Below the pieces are notes generated by a model. It ran no database searches. It had not been told where the DNA came from and saw only the letters and a list, made by a program, of their open reading frames with translations. Positions 1 through 9,629 of a DNA stretch of 64,000 bases are shown here, piece after piece. The first letter of the stretch is position 1. Every line of letters starts with the position of its first letter. The position numbers and the translations under genes were made by a program. Where the stretch lies: the NCBI RefSeq assembly GCF_003201475.1, contig NZ_QJJK01000007.1:62001-126000 (forward strand). Direction: 5' to 3'. This DNA is from Chelatococcus asaccharovorans. Its GTDB lineage: Bacteria > Pseudomonadota > Alphaproteobacteria > Rhizobiales > Beijerinckiaceae.

Positions 1-1308
1 CGACGTCAAGCTCAGGCAGGGTGTCAAATGCCACGACGGCAGCCCCTTCAACGCCAATGACGTACTGGCGACCTTCTCGCCGGACCGCCTATGGGGAGAA
101 AAGCCCTACTATCCCGACGGCCGCGTTTACTTCGGAAATTTGACCGGCGTCGATAAGCTCGACGACTTTACGGTGCGATTTACTGTCGCCCAGCACGATC
201 CGATCATGGCGCATCGTCTGTCGAGCTACATGTCCTTCGTCATTTGCGACGAGCCATGGAACGCCTTCAAGAAGGACGGCGTCGCGGCCAAGGTCTGGAT
301 GGACGAGGCCGCGAAGGCTCTGCGTTGGAAACCGGTCGGCACCGGTCCCTATAAGTTCTCCGAATATCAGAGAAACGATCGCATCAAGCTCGTCGCCTTT
401 GATGAGTATTACGAGGGTGCCCCCGCCGCGAAGTCGATCACCTTCCGCTCTGTGCCCGAAGTCGCAGCGCGCGTCGCCGGGCTCGTTGCCGGGGATTTCG
501 ACATTGCCGTCGAGATCCCGCCGGATCAGTGGGAGAGCCTCAAGAAGTACAATGACATCGTGCTGAAGACCGAGCCGCTGGAAAACAGCCACGTACTTCA
601 GTTCAACACGAACGATCCCGTGCTTGCGGACAAGAAGCTGCGCCATGCGATGAGCCTTGCCATCGACCGCAAGGCGCTGATCGACGCGCTGTGGAAGGGC
701 GAGACCTACGCGCCGAACGGCCATCAGCTTCCGAGCTTCGGAGCGATGTATGTCAAGGACAACCCGGGCTACGACTACAACCCTGAACTTGCCAAGAAGC
801 TCGTAGCTGAAAGTGGCTACAAGGGTCAGGAAATTTCCTACCGCCTGATTCCGAATTACTATCTCTATAATGTCGAGGCGGCGCAGATCATCCAGGAGAT
901 GTGGCGCGCCGTAGGCATCAATGCCCGGATCGATTTCGTCGAAAGCTTCAACGAGGTGCGCAAGCCCGGCGCCCAGGTCTTCGCCTGGTCGAACACCTAC
1001 CGCGTCCCTGACCCGACGGGCTCGATCCTCGCGCTCTGGGGGCCCGACACCGAGAACCAGACGGGCTGGAAGTTCTACGGGGCGAGCGAGGCCTTCAACA
1101 CCGCGGCGCGCGAGTTGCAGGCCGAAAGCGACGAGGCCAAGCGCAAGGCCATTTTCGCCAGGCTGCTGACGGCGTTCCAGGACGACATGCCGATGACCAT
1201 GCTTTACAATCCGGTCACGGGCTATGCCATGAAGAAGACGATCAACTGGACACCCTATAGCCAGTATTACATGGACTTCCGCCCGTCGAACTTCTCGATC
1301 GCCGCGAA

Positions 1309-1312
<4 letters not shown>
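1..1312 (+). CDS. ABC transporter substrate-binding protein, family 5 (peptide/nickel type), 5' truncated by window edge
   Basis: This is the periplasmic binding protein of a dipeptide/oligopeptide-type importer. The frame is open from base 2 to the TGA at 1310-1312, giving 436 visible residues. Family members have about 510-540 residues, so the signal peptide and roughly the first 90 residues lie left of the window. The visible N-terminal part carries the family 5 core motif (GVKCHDGSPFNANDV). Later motifs such as LRHAMSLAIDRKALID and a GTGPYKF segment are also typical. It is the first visible gene of an operon: the two ATPase genes follow with a 4-base overlap, then a phosphodiesterase and two permeases. 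The family binds peptides but also opines, sugars and metal chelates, so the ligand is not known; the embedded phosphodiesterase gene hints at a glycerophosphodiester-like ligand. Confidence 0.95.
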
Positions 1313-2165
<853 letters not shown>

Positions 2166-2169
<4 letters not shown>

Positions 2170-3230
2170 CGGACGCGCAAAGGCCACAGACGCAAGGGCC
2201 ACAGATGCAAGGGCCAAAGACGCAAGGGACCGGCTCGCAAGAGCGGGAGATGCCTGACACCCTGCTCACGGTCACACATCTGCGCCGCCATTTCGGCGGC
2301 CGGCACGCGCTGTTGCGGCGGGAGCGCACCATTCGTGCCGTCGAGGATGTCTCGCTGACGTTGCGGGTGGGCGAGACGCTCGGCCTTGTCGGCGAATCCG
2401 GCTGCGGCAAGTCCACGACGGGGCGCATGATCGTCGGGCTCGAAACGCCGAGCGGCGGTACGATCACCTTCAAGGGTAGGGATCTGACGCGGCTGACGCC
2501 GAAGGACTGGCAACGCCAGCGGCGCGATGTGCAGATGATCTTCCAGAATCCGCAGTCGGCGCTTGATCCGCGCCTGACGATCGCCCGTCAGATCCGCGAG
2601 CCGCTCGATCTCCACGATATCGGCGCGCGTGCCGGTCGCGACGAGGAGGTGGCGAGGCTGATGCAGGCCGTCGCGCTGCCCGTCGAATTGGCGGATCGCT
2701 ATCCTCACCAGATCAGCGGCGGGCAGGCGCAACGCGTGGTCATTGCCCGCGCGCTTGCCATGCGGCCGAGCCTGATCGTCTGTGACGAACCGGTGTCGGC
2801 GCTTGATGTGTCCGTGCAGGCGACCGTGACGGACCTGCTTCAGGACCTGCAGGAGCGACTGGATATCGCCTATCTCTTTATCTCCCACGACCTCAGGGTG
2901 GTGAAGAAGCTCTCGCACCGGGTCGCGGTGATGTATCTCGGCCAGATCGTCGAGGAGGGCTTGACCGATCCGCTCTATCGGCAGCCGCTGCACCCCTACA
3001 CCATGGCCTTGCTGGCCGCCATTCCGGACCTGTCAGTGGCCAAGGGTGAACCAAGGGCGCGGCTCGTCGGCGATCCGCCGTCGCCCGCCAATCCGCCGTC
3101 CGGCTGCCATTTCCACACCCGCTGCCCCTATGCGCAGCCACGCTGCTCTGCGGAGAAGCCGGAGTTGCGCGCCGTCGATGACCGGCGTGTTCGCTGCCAT
3201 TTCGCTGAAGACTTCAGGACCGCATCATGA
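2166..3230 (+). CDS. ABC transporter ATP-binding protein, DppF/OppF type
   Basis: This is the second ATPase of the same importer. The ATG at 2166 overlaps the TGA of the preceding ATPase gene (ATGA). The first 28 or so residues are a low-complexity Gln/Gly/Thr-rich leader encoded by imperfect repeats of a 12-base unit (2181-2232). The nucleotide-binding domain then shows Walker A GESGCGKS, signature ISGGQAQR and Walker B LIVCDEPVSALD. The C-terminal oligopeptide-ABC extension is present, with the Cys-containing segment CHFHTRCPYAQPRCS near residue 320. Since the repetitive leader has no counterpart in the family, the true start could be a later ATG at 2250 (MPDTLLTV). Confidence 0.92.
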
Positions 3231-3243
3231 CCAGGCTCCCGTC

Positions 3244-3966
3244 GTGACCAGACCGCTCGCCATCGCGCATCGTGGCTATTCCGCGCGTTACCCCGAGAAC
3301 ACGCTTGAGGCCTATCGCGCCGCCATCGCGGCCGGCGCCGATATCGTCGAGACGGATGCCCGCCTTGCCGCCGACGGCGTCGTCGTCGCCTGCCATGACC
3401 CGACGTTGGCGCGTCTGGCAGGCCGCGACGATGCGGTCGCCGATCTCCCGAGCGACGTGCTCCTCGCCATGCCGCTTGCGCAGGGCGCGATCACGACCCT
3501 TGCGGAGGCTTTGGCGACGATCTGCCCGCAGCGGCCGGCGCTGATCGACGTGAAGACGCAGGATCTCGCCATCATCGATGCCATCGCCGCGACGGTGTCG
3601 CGCGCCGGGGCCGGTGATCGCGTCTGGATCGGCGTGCGTGATCATCGCCAGGCAACCGAGGCGAGCCGTCTCATTCCGGGCGTCAACATTCTCGCTTTCC
3701 TGCCGGAGAAAGCGGATGTCGAGGCCTTCGCACGCGCCGGTGCGCGCGCATTCCGCGTCTGGGAAGGGGATTTGGGGGGCGAAGAGGCCGAGCGCCTCCT
3801 CGCTAGGCGGCCGGTGTGGGTGACGGCGGGGGGCCCCCGCACCGGCCGTGACGCGGGCGACATCGACGGGGCAACCCTCTCAACAATCATCGCCAAGGCG
3901 CCACAGGCCGTGCTCGTCAACGATCCGACGCTGCTGACAGCACCGTCCGCCGCCGGAGCCACCTGA
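3244..3966 (+). CDS. glycerophosphodiester phosphodiesterase (GDPD family, UgpQ-like)
   Basis: The family hydrolyses glycerophosphodiesters to sn-glycerol 3-phosphate and an alcohol. The 240-residue protein has the GDPD catalytic set: HRG at residues 9-11, ENT at 18-20, the metal-binding ExD (E36, D38) and the HD pair (H51, D52), followed by LIDVKT, which corresponds to the usual EIK/ELK motif. No signal peptide is seen, so it should act in the cytoplasm. The GTG at 3244 is chosen because the family fold begins immediately after it (TRPLAIAHRG); an upstream extension of the frame overlaps the ATPase gene and has no family similarity. The gene sits between the ATPase and permease genes, and its stop overlaps the ATG of the first permease, so it is cotranscribed and probably works on the transported ligand. 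Confidence 0.9.
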   Translation: MTRPLAIAHRGYSARYPENTLEAYRAAIAAGADIVETDARLAADGVVVACHDPTLARLAGRDDAVADLPSDVLLAMPLAQGAITTLAEALATICPQRPALIDVKTQDLAIIDAIAATVSRAGAGDRVWIGVRDHRQATEASRLIPGVNILAFLPEKADVEAFARAGARAFRVWEGDLGGEEAERLLARRPVWVTAGGPRTGRDAGDIDGATLSTIIAKAPQAVLVNDPTLLTAPSAAGAT

Positions 3967-4898
3967 TGCTCGGTCGTCACTACCTCACGAAAATCGTCCG
4001 CGGTCTCCTGACCATCTGGATCATCGTGACGTTCACCTTCATCGCGCTGAACCTCTCGGGAGACCCGGTCGATGCGCTGGTGGGAGACCAAGCCTCGCCC
4101 GAGGTCATCGCCCATTATCGCGAGAAGTTCGGTCTCGACCGGCCGCTATGGCAGCAATATCTCGCCTATCTCGGCAGTATCGCGCAGGGGGATTTCGGCC
4201 TGTCGCTGTCGGATCAGCAGCCGGCCGTATCGCTGATCGCCGCCGCCCTGCCGCATACGCTGCGGCTCGGCCTCCTCGCCTTTTCCGTCGGGCTCCTGCT
4301 CGGCATCGGTCTCGGCATCGTCGCTGCACTCAACCGCAACCGGCCGATCGACCGCTTCGTGATGAGCTTTGCCGTGCTCGGCTTCAGCCTGCCGAACTTC
4401 TTTCTCGGTATCCTGCTCATCCTCCTGTTCTCACTCCACTGGCGGCTCCTGCCGAGTTCCGGCGACGCCACCATCTGGCATCTCATCCTGCCGGCGGTCA
4501 CCCTCGGCACCCATTTTGCCGGGACCTTCGCGCGCTTCACGCGTTCGGCGATGCTGGAGGTGCTCAACAAGCAATATGTCGTTGCCGCGCGCGCCAAGGG
4601 CGTGCCGCGCCCGCGCCGGGTGCTGTGGCATGCGCTGCCCAATGCCGCCATCCCGATCATCACCATCATTGGCCTGAAGCTCGGCGATCTCGTCGCCGGC
4701 TCGATCATCGTGGAGACCGTCTTCGCCGTTCCCGGCGTCGGGCGGCTCCTGGTCAATGCCGTGACCTCGCGTGACTTCGCGCTGGTGCAGGCCATCCTCA
4801 TCATGGTGTCGATCACGATGATCCTGGCCAATCTCGCCGTCGACGTCATCTACACCCTCATCGACCCCCGCATGCGTGCGGCGCGGGCCGAGAGCTGA
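3966..4898 (+). CDS. ABC transporter permease, DppB/OppB type
   Basis: This is an inner-membrane permease of the peptide-type importer (310 residues, normal length). It starts with the N-terminal DppB signature (KIVRGLLTIWIIVTFTFIAL) and the typical FGLDRPLWQQYLAYL segment. Several hydrophobic membrane spans follow. The cytoplasmic EAA loop that docks the ATPases is visible as AARAKGVPRPRRVLWHALPN near residues 204-223, and the C terminus ends with VDVIYTLIDPRMR, as in the family. The start overlaps the phosphodiesterase stop (TGATG), so translation is coupled. Confidence 0.94.
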   Translation: MLGRHYLTKIVRGLLTIWIIVTFTFIALNLSGDPVDALVGDQASPEVIAHYREKFGLDRPLWQQYLAYLGSIAQGDFGLSLSDQQPAVSLIAAALPHTLRLGLLAFSVGLLLGIGLGIVAALNRNRPIDRFVMSFAVLGFSLPNFFLGILLILLFSLHWRLLPSSGDATIWHLILPAVTLGTHFAGTFARFTRSAMLEVLNKQYVVAARAKGVPRPRRVLWHALPNAAIPIITIIGLKLGDLVAGSIIVETVFAVPGVGRLLVNAVTSRDFALVQAILIMVSITMILANLAVDVIYTLIDPRMRAARAES

Positions 4899-4911
4899 GG
4901 GGGAGGGCGAT

Positions 4912-5793
4912 ATGGCATTGTTCTGGCCAACGCGCCGCGGCGTTGAGACGCCCGTCAAGGCGGAGGCGCGCTATCCCGCGCTCGTCGTGGCCTCGCTCGT
5001 CTTCGTGGCGCTGATCGTCGTCGTCTTCCTGTTCGCCGACGTGCTCGCGCCCTATGACTACCGGACCCAGTCGCTCATCAATCGCCTGAAGCCGCCGGTT
5101 TTTCTCGGGGGCACCTGGGCCCACATGCTGGGGACCGATGAACTCGGGCGCGACGTCCTGAGCCGGTTGATCTATGCCATCCGCTTCAGCGTGCTGGTCG
5201 CGCTGGGTGGAACGACGATCGGCGCCGTCATCGGCACGCTGCTCGGCTTCCTCGCCGCGCATTTCCGCGGCTGGGTGGAGGAAGCCATCATGATGATGGC
5301 CGACGTGCAGGCTTCGCTGCCCTTCATGCTGATCGCACTGGCGCTGATCGCCCTCTTCGGCGGCAGCTTCGCGCTGTTCATCGTCATCATGGGCTTCTAC
5401 GGCTGGGAGGTCTTCGCGCGCCTCACGCGCGGCGTCGTCATATCAGCCAACACCCAGGGCTTTGCCCTGGCCGTCGTGGCGCTCGGTGCGCCGCCTTGGC
5501 ATGTCTATGCCAGGCATATCCTGCCCAACATCCTGAGTGTCCTGATCGTCCAGTTCACCCTGAACTTTCCGCAGGTGATCCTGCTTGAGACATCGCTGAG
5601 CTTCCTCGGGCTCGGTATCCGCCCGCCGCTGACGAGCCTCGGCCAGATGCTCGGCGCCGGCCGCGCCTATCTCATGACGGCGTGGTGGATCGCCATCCTG
5701 CCCGGCATGGCGATATTTCTGACGACGATGTCCATCTCGATCCTCGGCGACTGGATCCGTGATCGCCTCGACCCGACGCTGAAATCAGGCTGA
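4912..5793 (+). CDS. ABC transporter permease, DppC/OppC type
   Basis: This is the partner permease, 293 residues from the ATG at 4912, which has a strong ribosome binding site (GGGGGAGGG at 4899-4907). Family landmarks are the LGTDELGRDVLSRLIY segment, the EAA loop (VALGAPPWHVYARHILPN), and the SLSFLGLGI segment before the last spans. It ends with ILGDWIRDRLDPTLKSG, as most DppC proteins do. It is the last gene of the operon; about 90 bases later the opposite-strand gene at 5882 ends. Confidence 0.94.
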   Translation: MALFWPTRRGVETPVKAEARYPALVVASLVFVALIVVVFLFADVLAPYDYRTQSLINRLKPPVFLGGTWAHMLGTDELGRDVLSRLIYAIRFSVLVALGGTTIGAVIGTLLGFLAAHFRGWVEEAIMMMADVQASLPFMLIALALIALFGGSFALFIVIMGFYGWEVFARLTRGVVISANTQGFALAVVALGAPPWHVYARHILPNILSVLIVQFTLNFPQVILLETSLSFLGLGIRPPLTSLGQMLGAGRAYLMTAWWIAILPGMAIFLTTMSISILGDWIRDRLDPTLKSG

Positions 5794-5881
5794 AGATTCT
5801 CATGCCCAAGGGTGCACCGCCGCCGCTCGGTCTGGCCGTACATGAATAGCAAGGCCGGGAGCCGCGGCCCCTCAGCTTCAT

Positions 5882-6298
5882 CTAGTCGATCGCCGACTGG
5901 ACGATGTCGCACAGTCCCTTACGCACCACACTGTTGTCGGTGACCTGTCCGGCCTGGATTTCGAAGATTGCATCGACGCGCGTGCCGGAACCGCGCTTGC
6001 GTGCCACGACGCGCAAGGTCTGGATGCGGCCGGAGCCCGACGTCTCCTGGAACGCGTCGATCGCGCTCAGCGCCTTGTTGACCTTGACGCCGCGAAATCC
6101 CTCCGCCGCCACGCCCTGGGCGAGCCGGTTCAGGGCCACGTCGGCGCGCAGTTTGGGGAATTCCTGGAAGGTCTTGAAAGTCATTGCCGTCATCATCGGC
6201 ACGCCGCTGACGCTGAAGTTCTGCGCGCATGTTTGCGCCTTGGCCCCCGCCACACTGGCCACAATGAATACCGCACTCACGATAAAGCGCTGCCGCAT
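5882..6298 (-). CDS. small secreted protein of unknown function
   Basis: I do not recognise this 138-residue protein. It begins with a clear Sec signal peptide (MRQRFIVSAVFIVASVAGA, cleavage probably after AKA), so it should be periplasmic or secreted. The mature part has one Cys right at its N terminus and another near the C terminus (KGLCDIVQS), which could form a disulfide. The start at 6298 is supported by a GGGGAGG ribosome binding site; the frame stays open upstream but without signal-like or protein-like sequence. It faces away from the neighbouring secreted gene at 6565 and shares an intergenic region of about 270 bases with it. Confidence 0.7.
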   Translation of the reverse strand: MRQRFIVSAVFIVASVAGAKAQTCAQNFSVSGVPMMTAMTFKTFQEFPKLRADVALNRLAQGVAAEGFRGVKVNKALSAIDAFQETSGSGRIQTLRVVARKRGSGTRVDAIFEIQAGQVTDNSVVRKGLCDIVQSAID

Positions 6299-6564
6299 GC
6301 CAAGCCTCCCCGAGTCGCGCTGCCTATGTCCATAGTCCAGAAGAGGGATAACTTGGGTAGTCTCCCACCGAGAAACCCGGCCCTGCCGCATGCGGGGCGC
6401 GCGAATCCCGCCTTTGCCGCAGCAAGGCAAAGTCCAAGCTGGAATATCATCTGGAAGCAAGGCCTCGCACAAGAGAATGTGATGGGACCAGGACGATCGT
6501 TCTCCCGTTTAAATCGAGTTGCATGGCTCGGACGAAGATCGCGAGCGCGACGAGGGAGGGCGGT

Positions 6565-7230
6565 ATGGGCTTTGTAATCAGAACATCGGCATTGGCTTGC
6601 GGGTTATTGGTCGGCGCATTGGGAGCCACTGCTCTAGCTCAGCAGGCGGATATGACGTTTTTCGTGACGAGTGCCGGCTCCGGCCAGGGCGCCAATCTGG
6701 GCGGCCTCGAAGGCGCGGACCGCCTGTGCCAGACGCTGGCCCAGGCCGTTGGCGCAGGGGCGAAGAGCTGGCGCGCTTATCTCTCGACCCAGGCCGCGAA
6801 CGGCGCCACGGCCGTCAATGCCCGCGATCGCATTGGCCGGGGACCATGGCAGAACGTCAAGGGCGTTGTTGTAGCTAAGGATGTTGCTGACCTTCACGGC
6901 GCTGGCAACAACCTCACCAAGCAGACGGCCCTGACGGAAAAGGGCACGGTCGTGAACGGGCGCGGCGACACGCCCAACATCCACGACGTGCTCACGGGCT
7001 CCCAGCCGGATGGTACCGCCTTTCCCGCGGGCAACGACATGACATGCGGCAACTGGACGAAGGGCGGTGCCGACGGCGCGGCGATGGTCGGCCATCACGA
7101 CCGCATGGGCCTCAACGAGGAGCCGCCGGCAAAGTCCTGGAACTCATCGCATCCCTCACGCGGCTGTAGCCAGGATGCCTTGAAGACGACCGGCGGGGCC
7201 GGCCTGTTCTATTGCTTCGCGGCCAATTGA
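6565..7230 (+). CDS. secreted lectin-like / DUF1554-type protein
   Basis: This 221-residue exported protein has a signal peptide (cleavage probably at ALA-QQ near residue 26). The mature part begins MTFFVTSAGSGQGANLGGLEGADRLC-type sequence, shared with rhizobial proteins often annotated as lectin and related to the endostatin/C-type-lectin-like fold. Conserved-looking features are the four Cys residues, a Trp-containing SWRAYLS segment, and NARDRIGRGPW. The start at 6565 follows a GAGGGAGGG ribosome binding site; an upstream in-frame ATG (6523) is less likely. Ligand and role are unknown; no operon partner is evident. Confidence 0.75.
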   Translation: MGFVIRTSALACGLLVGALGATALAQQADMTFFVTSAGSGQGANLGGLEGADRLCQTLAQAVGAGAKSWRAYLSTQAANGATAVNARDRIGRGPWQNVKGVVVAKDVADLHGAGNNLTKQTALTEKGTVVNGRGDTPNIHDVLTGSQPDGTAFPAGNDMTCGNWTKGGADGAAMVGHHDRMGLNEEPPAKSWNSSHPSRGCSQDALKTTGGAGLFYCFAAN

Positions 7231-7288
7231 TCGCCGCGCCCTTCGTGGCAGACGATGGGAATGCCGCTCCGGCGTCATTCCACCGTCG

Positions 7289-8347
7289 TCATGAACTGTC
7301 GCGGACCAAGAGTTCAAAGCCGATGTCAATCACGCGTTCTGTGACGGGCTTGTTCTGCATCCTGGCGAGCAGCAGCTCGGCCGAGAGCATGCCGATCCTG
7401 CGGCTTGCAATGGCAACGGTCGTCAGGCTCGGCCGTAGATGTCCCGCGATATCGTAGTTGCCGAAGCCTGTGATGGCGAGATCGGCTGGAACCCGAACGC
7501 CCAGATCATTGCAGCGCAGCACGGCGCCGGAGGCAAGCACGTCGCTGGTGAAGACGATGGCGTCGGTCTCGGGATAGGTGGCGCGCACAAGGTCAAGTAA
7601 CTCGGCGCCCGTCGCCATGATCATCGAGTTGCTGGCGACCGTCACCACCTGCGGTTCGACGCCGGGAAACCGTTCCCCGTGAGCGTCGAGGAAGCCCTTG
7701 CGGCGTTCCTTGGCGCGATCGTCGCCCGGCTTCATGACGCCGGCAAAGGTGAGCCGATGATAGCCGCGGTCGGCGAGGTGGTTCACCACCGTCTTCATGG
7801 CCGCGTGGTTGGAGAAGCCGACCACGAGGTCAATCGGCCGCGAGGTCAGGCCCCAGCTTTCGACGACGGGCACGCCGGCCCGCTTGAGAATATGCGTCGC
7901 GTCGCGGGTGTGCTGTGTGCCGATGATGAAGAAGCCGTCCGGCCGTCGGCCGCTGAGACTCCGGATGAGCGCTTCCTCCCGCGCGGCGACATAGTCGGTG
8001 TGGCCGAGGAAGACCTGGTAGCCTTCCGGCAGGAGGACGTCCGACAGCCCCTGGATCGTTTCGGCAAAGATCGAGGTTGATATGGCCGGAATGATCGCAG
8101 CGACGGTCATGCTCCGGTTGGATGCCAGATGGCTCGCCGCGAAATTCTGCACGTAATGCGTGTTGCGGACGGCCTCCTCGATGCGCTGCAACGTCTCGCC
8201 GCTGACGCTCGCCGGATCACGCAGAGCGCGGGAAACGGTCTGGGTCGAAACGCCTGCGGCCGCCGCGACATCAGCCATGGTCACGGCTGACGTGGCGGAG
8301 CGGCGACGCGGAGCCCTCGTTTTCGTCGGTACGCTCTCCCTGGGCAT
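7289..8347 (-). CDS. LacI-family transcriptional regulator
   Basis: This 352-residue repressor has an N-terminal LacI helix-turn-helix (TMADVAAAAGVSTQTVSRALRDP, given in part as VSTQTVSRALRDP, near residues 23-45) and a periplasmic-binding-protein-like effector domain. It resembles GntR/IdnR-type members that sense sugar acids, but the ligand is not readable from sequence. The first 20 or so residues are basic and disordered. It is transcribed divergently from the SDR gene at 8637, and the 289-base intergenic region holds two dyads matching the LacI/GntR operator pattern (see 8495 and 8559), so it probably represses the downstream SDR/CoA-transferase/ABC genes and possibly itself. Confidence 0.93.
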   Translation of the reverse strand: MPRESVPTKTRAPRRRSATSAVTMADVAAAAGVSTQTVSRALRDPASVSGETLQRIEEAVRNTHYVQNFAASHLASNRSMTVAAIIPAISTSIFAETIQGLSDVLLPEGYQVFLGHTDYVAAREEALIRSLSGRRPDGFFIIGTQHTRDATHILKRAGVPVVESWGLTSRPIDLVVGFSNHAAMKTVVNHLADRGYHRLTFAGVMKPGDDRAKERRKGFLDAHGERFPGVEPQVVTVASNSMIMATGAELLDLVRATYPETDAIVFTSDVLASGAVLRCNDLGVRVPADLAITGFGNYDIAGHLRPSLTTVAIASRRIGMLSAELLLARMQNKPVTERVIDIGFELLVRDSS

Positions 8348-8494
8348 GGGGCGACAGTCTCTCCTCGATCACCATGGCATGGACGTCGTCGCCCACACTT
8401 TTACTAGACTTGATGCCCGCACCCGCGTTGCCGCGCAAGGCGCAGCTTTCCTGGTTCCGCGCCGGCCTCTTGCCAGGTGGGTTGGGGCAATTGC

Positions 8495-8506
8495 GTTAGC
8501 GCTAAC
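8495..8506. promoter_or_regulatory. LacI-type operator dyad 1
   Basis: GTTAGCGCTAAC is a perfect 12-base palindrome with the central CG of LacI-family operators. It lies between the divergent LacI gene and the SDR gene. Confidence 0.6.
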
Positions 8507-8558
8507 ATATTTTTCGCGAGTCGGCTTGCATCCATTTCGCGGAGTATGTTATCGCTCA

Positions 8559-8572
8559 TGTTAGCGGTAACA
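8559..8572. promoter_or_regulatory. LacI-type operator dyad 2
   Basis: TGTTAGCGGTAACA is a 14-base dyad with only the pair flanking the central CG mismatched. It matches the TGTTANCGNTAACA pattern of GntR-like LacI regulators. It lies 65 bases, centre to centre, from the first dyad and about 65 bases before the SDR start, a spacing compatible with looping or with blocking the promoter. Confidence 0.65.
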
Positions 8573-8636
8573 AAATTGAGATGCAGGCGGAGCCCCGGGC
8601 GGGTTACCGGGCTGCGCGGGAACGGAAGCGCGGGTC

Positions 8637-9386
8637 ATGAGCGGGCTGGTTGGCAAGATCGCCTGGATAACCGGAGGCGGAAGCGGTATCGGCGAGGCTG
8701 GTGCAAAGGTGCTCGCCGCGGCCGGTGCACATGTCATCGTCTCGGGCCGGCGTTCAGAGGCTTTGAACCATGTCGTGGAGCGCATTGTCGCGTCCGGCGG
8801 CACCGCCGAGGCGGCCGTCGTTGATGTGGCTGACGAGGCTCAGGTGCGCAGCGTCGCCGATAGCATCATCGCCAACCATGGCGGCATCGATATTCTCGTC
8901 GCCAGCGCCGGCGTCAATGTGCCCAATCGTTCCTTCTCGGCCCTCGATTCGGCAAGCTGGACGACGCTGATCGACGTCAATCTGAATGGGACGATGTATG
9001 CCATCCAGTCCGTGCTGCCCGGCATGCGCGCCCGGCGTGATGGGCTCGTCATCATCATATCGTCCTGGGTCGGGCGGCACCCCGCGCTTATGGGAGGCCC
9101 CGGCTATAACGCGTCAAAACAGGCACTGGTGACGCTCAGCCATTCGCTGAACATGGAAGAATGCGGCAACGGCATCCGTTCGAGTGTCATCATGCCGGGT
9201 GAGGTTGCAACGGAGCTCATCATGAAGCGCGCCGTGCCGCCGACGCCGGACGAACTGGAGCGCCTGCTCAAGCCTGACGACATCGGAGAGATGATCCGCG
9301 TGGTCGCCGAAATGCCGGCGCGGATCTGTGTGAATGAAATTGTCATCAGCCCAACCTGGAATCGCAGCTTCATCAAGGCGGGCTGA
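8637..9386 (+). CDS. SDR-family NAD(P)-dependent oxidoreductase
   Basis: This is a classical short-chain dehydrogenase of 249 residues. The cofactor motif is TGGGSGIG near residue 12, the structural motif is SAGVN, the catalytic Ser is in IISSWVG and the Tyr/Lys pair is in YNASK. The substrate is unknown. It is the first gene downstream of the two LacI-type operators and is followed after 243 bases by a CoA-transferase gene on the same strand, so it is likely part of the LacI-controlled pathway. Confidence 0.92.
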   Translation: MSGLVGKIAWITGGGSGIGEAGAKVLAAAGAHVIVSGRRSEALNHVVERIVASGGTAEAAVVDVADEAQVRSVADSIIANHGGIDILVASAGVNVPNRSFSALDSASWTTLIDVNLNGTMYAIQSVLPGMRARRDGLVIIISSWVGRHPALMGGPGYNASKQALVTLSHSLNMEECGNGIRSSVIMPGEVATELIMKRAVPPTPDELERLLKPDDIGEMIRVVAEMPARICVNEIVISPTWNRSFIKAG

Positions 9387-9629
9387 TCACAGACAGGGCG
9401 GCTCGGCGCCGCTCTGACGGAAGCGATCCGGTCTGGTGGTTCGCTTCCACGAATACTTTGCCGATACCAGTTTCGCGGCCCACGACCGGCACGGCGTGGA
9501 CGCCGGATGCTGTCGGCTGTCCTTGTCCATCATCCGCGTCCCCAAGGGCCGCGGAGACGGCAGATCTTTGCCCGCCGCGGTCTCTTGAGACGATCGTCGC
9601 CGCGACTGCACCACAGGATAAATCAGGTT

